A DNA stretch of 64,000 nucleotides, taken from contig NC_069087.1 in NCBI RefSeq assembly GCF_947172395.1, positions 16,374,889 to 16,438,888 of the forward strand, read 5' to 3'. A model generated the notes under the pieces. That model was not told where the DNA came from and made no database searches. It saw only the letters and a list, made by a program, of their open reading frames with translations. Positions within the stretch are counted from its first letter, which is position 1; each line of letters starts with the position of its first letter. A program made the position numbers and the translations under genes. Source of the DNA: Bicyclus anynana (taxonomy: Eukaryota > Arthropoda > Insecta > Lepidoptera > Nymphalidae). This document shows, piece by piece, positions 55,190-64,000 of the stretch.

Positions 55190-56684
55190 ACCTTTTACCA
55201 ACCAAGTCAAAATACGACCGGACGATATTATTATACCAACTACAAAGTCAATATCAGCCAGCCCACTTACGTATAGTCCTAACTTGTAGTCTCAGTGTGA
55301 CAAGATCGAGTCAACCAAATTGGCTCGTCTGTTAATAGCAATAATCATAATACCCACACGGAATAGTATCATGTTATGGAGGCGCCCATAACGCACGCGA
55401 TACATTTTGGTAAAAAACTCTTTTCTATCGCATACAATGTCGAAATCGACAGTTAACCGATATTTATTGTGGCACCTCGATACATATTTTATTCACGATA
55501 CACCAAATATTTGTTCACCATATTTATTTATTTTTTAAATTACAGAGGGATCAAATTATCATTGTACGAGTTTCTATGTTTGTGTTTTAGACTATTAGTA
55601 ATAGTGCAAGAGCTCGTCCGAGGCAGTGGGTACTGCCGTCAAACTTATTTCAGACATACCCGCCATTGCCGACACAATGTGATGTGTGGGTATCTTGGCT
55701 AATGCTGACGCTAAATCTAGACCAGCTAAGAAATTTTAAGCCCTAATTAGGCCATGCCAGCCTTAATTAGGCCATGGTCGAGTGACTAACTTCCTCCAAA
55801 TTTGGGCTCTATTTCCCCTCTACCCACAATTGACTAATGGTTTATATTTTCCTGTTTTAATTTTTGTTTAGTATTAATTTTCCTACATTTCCCAATGTGC
55901 AAAAACATAAATACGATTAAATAAATTATTGCATCTGTCCACTAAACAAATGGTTACAATAGTTATTTTTGGTAGCTCTGAAAAATGCTGATGGAAATAT
56001 CCTCTCTGTTATTTGCACTACTTTGAGTTAATGCTCTATGCTGTATGATAGAGTAGTATAGAGTCTTTTCTATACACGAGAGATCTATGACTGATTTGAT
56101 ATCGATGTCGCATCGATCGTACTTACGTACGTAGCCGGGACACAGATGTTGTGACGTGGGCGGATTACGAGTTTCGGCGGTCATTTTTCAGTGGGCATTA
56201 ATTCGGTGTAATTTATTGGCATTAACGGTTCCCGGACCGGTCCTGAGTGAGGTCGAAGAAAACGGTGGTCCCGAGACGCCGTGACCCGATTTTTGGGCCG
56301 AGCGAGATATTGATTGCGACCACTTTTACATGTCGTAACTCATCTCGGGTTACCGCACAGGCCTTGCGTTAATATGGGTTGTAACTCTGTTTTTTTTTTC
56401 AACTTTTCCTTTAGTATTACTTACTTACTTAAACCCACAGTAAAAAATTAAGTAACAATCACGTATTTTAAGAAATCATGTCCCAAATCGCTAGTCTGGT
56501 TCGGGACAACACTTCGCGATAGACTCGTAAAATTTTGATTTTGACGTACAAAATTACACATGCACAAAATTGAGTACACAGTGGAGTAGCTAAACACGGA
56601 TCACTTTTTGCGATGATTTTGTAGGCACGTAATAGTATGTATTATGTATAGTATAAAATATTGTTTGGTAAATTTACTAGTCTG
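55190..56684. other. Unassigned DNA
   Basis: No gene recognised. A local 20-bp duplication around CCTAATTAGGCCATG at about 55741-55777. Moderately CpG-rich at 56220-56360. Confidence 0.4.
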
Positions 56685-56797
56685 CCAATCCGCCATGGGC
56701 CAGCGTGGTGGACTATTGGCCTTACCCTTCTCATTCTGAGAGGAGACTCGTGCTCAGAAGTGAGCCGAATATAGGTAGTTAGAGGTGACGATGATGA
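56685..56797 (+). mobile_element. SINE family B, 3' part
   Basis: CCAATCCGCCATGGGCCAGC, GTGGTGGACTATTGGCCTTA, CCCTTCTCATTCTGAGAGGA, GACTCGTGCTCAGAAGTGAG, CCGAATATAGGTAG, ending GACGATGATGA. Confidence 0.88.
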
Positions 56798-56876
56798 AAT
56801 TCATTATAACGTTCTAATTAATGCACGGGAATGTAACATCACCAACATTCCTACTCCAGTCTGATATTTTTTACTA

Positions 56877-56952
56877 ATTTTTTTATACCCATACTCGAAC
56901 TCCGGACCTCGTGCCACAAAGCCAAATAGGCTAACCACTGGACTAACCTGAG
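56877..56952 (-). mobile_element. tRNA-like SINE head, minus strand
   Basis: Minus strand: GCTCAGGTTAGTCCAGTGGT (A-box like), TAGCCTATTTGGCTTTGTGG, CACGAGGTCCGGAGTTCGAG (B-box like). Related to the head at 16455-16545. Confidence 0.5.
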
Positions 56953-58336
56953 CATTCTGTTGTGTAATAATTATGATAAGCAAGCAATTAGTTTATTATC
57001 CAAGGAATATTTATAAGCATCATTTACACTTGCCGGCTCACACCCGATGCGCTATTGCATGCTTTATAGGCGAGGATAAATATAAAATCTCATTTTAATT
57101 GGACCCCATCAGTGCCATGTTGTACATGCGCGTTATCCTCCTCGTTACCGCAGACGTGTTTACTGTTGGTTATATTTTGAGGAATTTAATTTAATAATTA
57201 ATAACCAAAATGATAATAATGTTGTGTGTATTATTACCGACGACTCGCTAATAAATTGAATAACGCCTGTGTCTGTTGCGAGATATTCTGGCAAATGTTC
57301 CAGATTCATAATGCATTGGCCGATCTTATTTTCTACTAATTTACGAAGAGTATAACACTTCTTACCAGCGCTACAGACGTTATAACTAACTGCGCAGTCG
57401 AACTGTTCAGTTAAAATTGTCCTCCGTGTGTAATGTCCGACAGTTTTAACTGTAGGTACAATTTTTTCTAATGATTTTGATTGAAATTTCGATTAGATAA
57501 AACTGTACGGTTAAAACTGAACGTCTGTTGCGAGAAACTTTTATTTAACTAATATGTAACAATCTTGTGTCACGATGTATTGTTGTCACACCGTAAGTTA
57601 CGTTACACCATCAACATGACTTAACCAATTACATTCATCACTTTTTCCTGTTTTCAATAATTTTTTTTCTAAAGGATCCGTACAATATATTCGTAGATCT
57701 CCACCCAATGTAGTATCTACAATACTATTTAGATTATAACGCGAGCTAACACTTGAAATAATAATTTAGAACTCGAAAAATAAAATAGGTATATACCCAG
57801 TCTGGAACTTCGAAAGCATTTTCAGCTGAAACGCATGGACGGGTATCGCATTCGTATAATCTGTAATCGCATCAAAGGCGCCGCTCTCGTCTCATCTGAG
57901 GCGTATTCTGCGGTTTTTTGGCGGCCAAATGACCGTGACGGTCGTGAACTCGCCGGGTCAACGCCCCCGCTGTAATCATTTCAGACGTGGAAAAAAAACC
58001 AAGATGAAATTTCATACGTACGCTATTTGATAATCGGCGCGTGAAATGATACCAAATACAAAACGGTGCGGTTTTTTGTGTGCCCAAACTCGTTGAGTTG
58101 TACGCGTGACAGTAGACATCCCTTGTAGAAGCGGCATGAAATAACTACTTAAAGTTAGAACTGTTTACAAAGTTGCTTGATGCAACTTTTTAAACAGTAT
58201 TGCACTGTTATTCAAATGTTAAAAAAAACCTACATATTATGAAAAGATACACATACATAGTAATTTTATTACTCGTAGTCTGTATGTACAACAATTTTAC
58301 TACACATGGCACGACAATTGTTCGTTGAATTATATT
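56953..58336. other. Unassigned DNA
   Basis: No gene recognised. Minus frame 57872-58087 (71 codons) is unrecognised. Short IR-like CTGTTTA..CAAAGTTGC..TTTAAACAG near 58161-58198. Confidence 0.4.
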
Positions 58337-58360
58337 GAAAGAAAGAAAGAAAGAAAGAAA
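58337..58360. repeat. (GAAA)6 microsatellite
   Basis: Six perfect GAAA units; on the minus strand a (TTTC)n end after AAATAAAATAATT. Confidence 0.95.
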
Positions 58361-58991
58361 ATTATTTTATTTGGACACACACACACATAATACACAAAAG
58401 ACAACAAATACCTAAAACAAAAGACAGAAATTTTAAAAATATAGTAAACTAATAATTTAAAGATATTAAACTAATGATTAAATTTAATCAAAAAAAAAAA
58501 ATGATGTGTGTGGTACCAAAATGGTCTCCACTCAGCATGTGCTACGCTAGTGATGGATGCAACAGCGCAGCGCTGGTCTTCCGTGGAACCATGTGGTGGT
58601 ATTGCAACGTATACCTGATACAGCTCACCACCACATTTAGAGATTTGTTCTCATTTCAAAAAATTTACTTGCACACTTTCTGAATTAAAGCCTAAGGGCA
58701 CATCACAGTTATATCAGCAAACACATAATATTTGACTACGACCTGGTGGTCCGGTAAATTTACAACTGGGGCGTTGCGTTCAAAATGTGGTTCCTCTTTG
58801 ATTTTTGTACCCGCCAAAGGATTACATCGCCAAAGCTTAATAACGATGTTACGTTTCTTTTGGAGTCGCAAAAAATGTGATGTCGATTGTAATCCAATTG
58901 TAAACGGCGGCATCGTCAAACAGGCGCGGCTTGATCCGTGTGACGAATTACAAATTTGTCTTAGCAGTTTAGTGCTGACGTTGATATTCAT
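58337..58991 (-). mobile_element. Possible LINE 3' end with (TTTC)n tail
   Basis: Read on the minus strand: a 99-codon frame (58991-58692; start MNINVSTKLLRQICNSSHGS, end VVKYYVFADITVMCP), then about 330 bases of AT-rich 3'-UTR-like sequence with a GT run, AAATAAAATAA and a terminal (TTTC)6. This is the layout of a retrotransposon 3' end with a simple-repeat tail. The opposite strand is also open for 98 codons. I recognise no domain. It could be a different kind of retroposed gene fragment. Confidence 0.35.
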
Positions 58992-59390
58992 AGTCTTTGT
59001 ACTTCTGAGCTTTTTGTCCCACTTTTAATTACTGCTAAAAGTTCACTCTATTAAATATATGAAGTCAAACAAAAGTAAACTGTCTTATATACTTCTAGCA
59101 CAAATTATTTAAATTGATGGGAAAATAATGACATTGTACGTTTTAATTATCTATAGCTTATTATGTACCTATAACGCTAAATTTTTTACAATTTATTTTA
59201 TCGACAGTAATCTTTTCGAGGGGTATTTTCAATTTTGCTTGTGTAAGTAGTTTATTTAATTAGTATGAATAAAAGAACCGACAAGAATCGGAGAATTCAG
59301 ATAATGTTTATATGTACGTGTAATATATATGGTTTTCGTTCGATACAACGTAAATTTCAAATATCAATCCGCAGCCTTAAATATGATTAA

Positions 59391-59596
59391 ACTAACTGAC
59401 GCCGCGCCGTTTCACCCGCGTGGTTCCTGTTCCCGTAGGAATACGGGGACATTATAAAGCCTATAGTCTTCCTCGATAAATGGGCTATCTAACACTGAAA
59501 GAATTTTTCAAATCGGACCAGTAGCTCCTGAGATTAGCGCGTTCAATCAAGCAAACAAACTCTTCAGCTTTATAATATTAGTATAGAAGTATAGAT
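59391..59596 (+). mobile_element. Retrotransposon tail (family C), complete
   Basis: ACTAACTGACGCCGCGCCGT, TTCACCCGCGTGGTTCCTGT, TCCCGTAGGAATACGGGGAC, CTTCCTCGATAAATGGGCTA, TCTAACACTGAAAGAATTTT, CAAATCGGACCAGTAGCTCC, GAGATTAGCGCGTTCAATCA, TCAGCTTTATAATATTAGTA, TAGAAGTATAGAT. The window's reference copy. AGTATAGA is duplicated at the very end. No coding. Confidence 0.9.
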
Positions 59597-60869
59597 TTTA
59601 TTCAAATGAAAGTCTATCCAGCATGGAAAAAACATGTTTTTTCTTTTATTACGCTGAATATTACAAATGTTTTCAGTTTCATTAATTACGTTTATAGCAT
59701 TGTGTGGCTCTATTTTATCTACTTCTATTTTAATGAACTTTCGAGCATGCATATTCTTAATAGTAATATTGGAGTCGCAAATTACAGTTAAGTTCGCTAT
59801 AAGTAACTTATGCGCATCCTTTTATGTCAGCGCAAAGTCGTTTTAATGACAATCCCATAAGGTAAAGTATAAAAAAGGTCACTTGACAATCTCGACAGAA
59901 ATCCTCGCGGGAGATGACGGCCTAATACCACACAAACACGTATTTAAGCTGACTATTTATGTACTGTACATAATGGCCAATGTTGGTGCCAATATCAAAT
60001 GTATCAGCAAACATTTGTGTATTATAAATTGAATTTAAAAGTAAGTTGAACATAAAATACTTATTTTGAAGCTTTATTTATTATAAAATAGACTATTTTT
60101 AACCGACTTTGAAAAATGGAGGAGGAGCCTCTTTGTGCGGCTGTACGTGTGTTTTCTTACATAATTATAAAGGTGATAAGTAACTTCGTTATTAAAACTG
60201 AACCACCCACTCTAATTAACAAAGTCAAATCAATTAACATTCCAGTGCGATGCAACTTTGATATGTAGTTACCTCTACTAGATGATTGCGCTTCATAAGT
60301 ATTAAGTACATATAAATAAGCCAAGTTGTAATACCTACCAGGCTGCTTTCTGCAACAGCTTTAAACGCATAAGTATTTGCCAAACTATTGGTGTATTCAG
60401 ACACGCATTGGCCAATATTGTGGTCGAGTTTACGCTCGCAGCCGCCACAAATGACATCAAAGAGCAGCCGCACGACCCCCAAGTTCATTGGCGTCGCATT
60501 CGCGTGCGCATCCGATCTCGCGATAACCGAAAATGGGTGCGCGCTGCGCAAACAAAATAGCGCCTAACATGTCGGTGTACGCGCATTTAACGTTAGAGCA
60601 GCGGCTCCCAAACTGTGCAGTCCAATCCCAGTTTCCCATCACATACGACTTTACTCATTTATGATAATACTTTGAGTAAAATTTTATAGTACTTATGGGC
60701 TCTGGAGTTACCTTCAAAGGTTTTCGTGGTTCTTACAACTTGGATATACATATCTCTAAAATATGAGAAGCATTTCTAAGCAAGTGCGTTGCGTCTTAGG
60801 TCACATCTACGAGTACATTTACCATCAGAAAAAATCATAATCATAACACATAATAAATAATCGTTTGAC
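59597..60869. other. Unassigned DNA with a short transposon scrap
   Basis: TTTTAACCGACTTTGAAAAA and GGAGGAGG at 60095-60131 belong to the AACCGACTTC repeat seen inside 18937-20062. A TATA-like AGTATAAAAAAGG at about 59868-59878 has no supported transcript. The 105-codon minus frame at 60234-60551 is unrecognised. Confidence 0.4.
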
Positions 60870-61172
60870 GGCTTCCGAGGCGCAGTGCATAGTAGATTTA
60901 CAAGACGAAGGTCCTGGGTTCGATCCTCGGCTTGGCCGATTGAGGTTTTCTTAATTGGTACAGATCTGGCTGGTGGGAGGCTTCGGCTGTCACTAGTTAC
61001 CACCCTACCGACAAAGACGTATCGCCGAGAGATATAGCTTTCCGGTACGATGTTGTGTAGAAACCGAAAGGGGTATGGATTTTTATCCTCCTCCTAATAA
61101 ATTAGCCTGCTTCCATCTTAGATTGCATCACACATCAGGTGAGATTGTAGTCAAGAGCTAATTTTTAAAGTA
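60870..61172 (+). mobile_element. tRNA-derived SINE (family A), full length
   Basis: Reference copy. tRNA-like head CGGCTTCCGAGGCGCAGTGC, then B box GGTTCGATCC at 60917-60926, CCGATTGAGGTTTTCTTAAT, ATCTGGCTGGTGGGAGGCTT, TAGTTACCACCCTACCGACA, GTAGAAACCGAAAGGGGTAT, CCTCCTCCTAATAAATTAGC, CATCAGGTGAGATTGTAGTC, AAGAGCTAATTTTTAAAG. Pol III would act from the internal A and B boxes. Not a tRNA gene. Confidence 0.92.
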
Positions 61173-63267
61173 TACTCGGAAAAAATAAATATCATACGCG
61201 AGCTTATTATTAGTTTAAAGCAATGGGTTCAATCGAAACCTGTATTTATGCCATGTCTATATAAACATCCAAACAAAACTTGTAATTAAAATGTCTACTT
61301 ATTTGTTTGGGATTTGTCTTAAAATTATTTGCAACATTTTACCTAAACAAATAAATACTAAATATATAAAAGCTTAAAAAATTGTTAGTGTGAACCTGGC
61401 CTCTATTCTTATGCCCACTGCTGGGTTTCAAATCTGCATTTAAGAAACATTGCTTTGTACTATAAATACGATGAACAATGGTTTCCTTTTATACGATTTT
61501 CGATTTTATTTGTATCGTCATAAAGACTGGTAGGGTTAATCTTGGATCGCGCAATCTTTTCGGCGCGGCAAAGGGACCGCCGCGGAAGGGGGCGGAATCT
61601 CACGGTTCTTATAAGCTTAACGTCTTATTTTACGGTTTATTACAATGGAGAATCAAATTTATATTTTTGTTAGGGGCGATTTTTTTTAGTGCAATATTTT
61701 AAACTGATTTTAAAAAGTTACGCTTCTCATTTTGTGTGATGTTATTTTTCCTGATAAATAATTGAATGTTTAGAAATACATATTTCTTTTTTCTTCTTAC
61801 ATTTAGCGTTTAGTTTATTACTTTTGGAATTGATTTATCTAAAAATTTATAGTTTCAAATTTAAATTATTATCAATTTTTCTATTCAATACAATAAATCA
61901 ACTATTAACTCTATACAATGATGAATTATTGTAAAGTAATTCTGCAAACGGTCTACAATGCTCAATTGTAATGTCACTTTGTAACTTTACAATTGAAAAT
62001 TGGTTATCGCCAGGGTATGGTCTGGTTTCGGAGCGAAACGTACTTTTATTCGTGAGGTTTCACGCTTTTCTTCATGAAAACCCTACGAAATAAAATTAAC
62101 ACAACAAGTGTTGGTATTATTGAGCTAGGCGCACACCTCCACCGCTTACCATCAAACCCAAGCCAAAATATTAAAAAAATATCCTTTGTACATCTAAACA
62201 TTACTCATACATTTGTCTGAGAATGTTTAGGATGGGCTTCTTCTTCTTCTTCTTGATGTTGCGGCTCTGCAGGTTTTCTCGAGGTCCCTGTATCATGTGG
62301 ACCGTTGACCGTTATTGATCTATTGTGATCGCCACTGACTAGATTTCCCCTCCAATACTAGTTGCGGCCAGGTACAGCAGCAGTTTCTTGGATGGTCATT
62401 TATCAACATAAAGTAAGTTTGATATTATTTGATTAATATTCCTTCTCATTAAAAATAAATTCGTGTGCTAGGTAAGGTAAGTAATACAGCAAACTTGTGA
62501 TGTTTTGTTGGAAAGTGACAAATCATCCAATAAATCCATCTTGGCGTTACAAACATGTATTTTTGGTTATTAGTTTCCTAGTTACAATACCAAGTTTGAA
62601 CACAGGACCTATGCTACCTACTTTATATATAAACCGCTCCGCTATTGAAGTATTTGTGTTCATCAGTCATCACACATTAATCGCTTTATGTTCCCGCAAC
62701 ACAAGAGTCGGAACAAAACACGCGTTACCCGTCCAGTCTTTGTTTAGTTCTTTGTAGTTTGTTTGAAAAATATCTTCTCGTAAACCGATTTACGCTTGTA
62801 AGGGTTGTCGCTTACATCTTTATTCTATTATTCATATCATTATTGTTTTACTACCTGTTGCATGTTACATATATGTTTATCTCGTAACAAGAAAATTGAT
62901 GTAATATTGAACTCATCGTGTAAGCTTATTTGAACGAGTATTGTTATATTACTTTGTGCTATAGTTTTCAGGCTTTGGTAGGTGGCTGGATTCGTTGGCT
63001 TAGACTTTAGACACTCAACCGTCCAGGCATAAAGCGTTTTTTTTTTAAATATTTCCTCTAAGGTAATACGAGATCTTTCTTAAAAATCCACCTTTAAAGA
63101 TTAAACTTCAAGTGTATAAGTGTATGGCCACTGGAGAAAATATTCCTTATGATATCCCGTAGAAAAAAAAAATAGGTATCAAAAAACTAGTACTTACCTT
63201 CCTAGGTACGTGTAGTGCAGACTTACTCAATAATTTTATATTCATTTTATTTTTGCCCTAGTAACCT
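61173..63267. other. Unassigned DNA
   Basis: No gene recognised. (CTT)n at about 62239-62254. A GTAAGGTAAGT donor-like double motif at about 62474-62482. Frames at 61478-61702 and 62497-62757 look like chance. Confidence 0.4.
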
Positions 63268-63330
63268 AGCACGTCTCGCCTAAAACCCCTGGTGACGCCG
63301 CTGAGGTCATATTAAGGAGGCTATACGTCA
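63268..63330. repeat. Module shared with 40273-40345
   Basis: CCCCTGGTGACGCCGCTGAG and GTCATATTAAGGAGGCTATA, with CTCGCC-AAAACC just before; second copy of the 40273 module. Confidence 0.7.
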
Positions 63331-63428
63331 TTTGTCCGTTCAGGAGGAGAAAAGGGCACGACTTAGGTGTAGATCATTCTTTACATCCTAGGCTGACTAT
63401 TTATTCCTTCCTACTCTTTATGTTATTT

Positions 63429-63500
63429 ATGGCCTAACCCCTCTCATTCTGAGAGGAGACTCGAGCTCAGCAGTGAGCCGAATATGGGTTGATGACGACT
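63429..63500 (+). mobile_element. SINE family B, 3' part
   Basis: ATGGCCTAACCCCTCTCATT, CTGAGAGGAGACTCGAGCTC, AGCAGTGAGCCGAATATGGG, TTGATGA. Confidence 0.88.
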
Positions 63501-63506
63501 CTTTAT

Positions 63507-63634
63507 GTTAGGATCAGTGGCGTGCACAAGGTTGTTGATCAGGGTGTATCTGTATTTAATAAGCACTAGGACGACAACTTTTAGGGTATGCAGTACTTTA
63601 ATGCATGTATGAAGTGCACGCCACTGGTTAGGAT
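63507..63634. mobile_element. hAT-type MITE with 8-bp target duplication
   Basis: Terminal repeats CAGTGGCGTGCAC (63515-63527) and GTGCACGCCACTG (63614-63626) are exact reverse complements. GTTAGGAT flanks both sides (63507-63514 and 63627-63634), the 8-bp duplication typical of hAT transposons. The 112-base interior has no ORF. Mobilisation would need a transposase from elsewhere. Confidence 0.92.
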
Positions 63635-64000
63635 ATCGTCCGTGTCGGCAGCCCTGGCGCGGCGAGACTGCGGCGTCGTGGCGGTCGCCGCGCCGGCGCC
63701 TGCGCACCTAGCTAAGTACCTACCTCATACAATATTAATGGCCACTCGACGACGATTAGTGCTGGCCACAGCCGGCCAATTAAATACCTATCCGATACAA
63801 AAACACCTACCCGTTACTGTGGAATGGGTTGTAGTATACCTACTCTGTTGTACTAGTACTTACATCTCATCGCTCTAGATTTCTAGAAGTTAGCAACGTA
63901 ATGTAAAGTGTAGAGTTCGTGTGAGGAAATTCTCCTTAGCAGCTTAAAGAAGTCGTTTTTGTTTGGTTTTGTAATAACATAATTAATAATCAAACTTTTG
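63635..64000. other. GC-rich patch then AT-rich end
   Basis: 63640-63710 is GC- and CpG-rich (CTGGCGCGGCGAGACTGCGG, GTCGCCGCGCCGGCGCCTGC). The 96-codon frame at 63588-63878 crosses it, starts inside the MITE, and is not supported as a gene. Confidence 0.4.

Noticed and set aside
62470..62485. GTAAGGTAAGT at 62.47 kb as a recursive splice site
   Set aside because: The donor motif is good, but there is no convincing pyrimidine tract immediately before the AG.

Overview
The window looks like non-coding nuclear DNA from a moth or butterfly (Lepidoptera). It is AT-rich and eukaryotic in style, with no operons, no long open reading frame and no complete protein-coding gene. The lepidopteran call rests on dispersed repeats that I recognise from memory: C-terminal pieces of an RTE-type non-LTR retrotransposon ending in a (GAT)n tail; tRNA-derived SINEs; retrotransposon 3' ends ending in TTTATAATATTAGTATAGAT-like tails; hAT-type MITEs that start CAGTGGCGTGCAC; and 'AACCGACTTC' elements. 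Family names are from memory and were not checked by any search.

Layout. 1-7.5 kb: RTE scraps, a GC-rich island (about 3.3-3.48 kb), a perfect 25-bp hairpin and a SINE. 7.5-13.3 kb: two copies of a dispersed TIR MITE, several retrotransposon tails, and one SINE lying between two short direct repeats. 14-20.3 kb: a short-TIR palindromic MITE, three retrotransposon tails, and a 1.13-kb element (18937-20062) with perfect 23-bp terminal inverted repeats, an almost perfect 370-bp foldback and three 131-bp tandem units. 21-27.2 kb: LINE fragments, a GC island and mostly unremarkable DNA. 27.9-38.8 kb: nearly 11 kb in which I recognise no clear transposon; it holds the best splice-signal candidate (33577), three tight hairpins and a GC-rich palindromic spot. 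38.8-41.2 kb: a dense nest of RTE and SINE copies flanked by a short direct duplication. 42.9-50 kb: two more MITEs, a LINE fragment with a 15-bp target duplication, a SINE, and two RTE tails, one ending in a 27-unit CAT microsatellite. 51-55.2 kb: two 180-bp direct repeats 1.8 kb apart, a minisatellite and more retrotransposon tails. 56-64 kb: SINEs, a LINE-like 3' end with a (TTTC)n tail, a retrotransposon tail and a hAT MITE with a clean 8-bp target duplication.

Interpretation. The window is probably intergenic or lies inside a large intron. The open frames of 60-130 codons are mostly chance ORFs in AT-rich DNA or frames through repeats. Two candidate micro-exons or splice platforms (8161-8210 and 33578-33628) are the only hints of a host transcription unit, both on the plus strand. 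I found no CRISPR array, rRNA gene, functional tRNA gene or recognisable viral gene, and no evidence for a new multi-gene system. The most unusual content is structural: tight perfect inverted repeats, nested elements and duplications.
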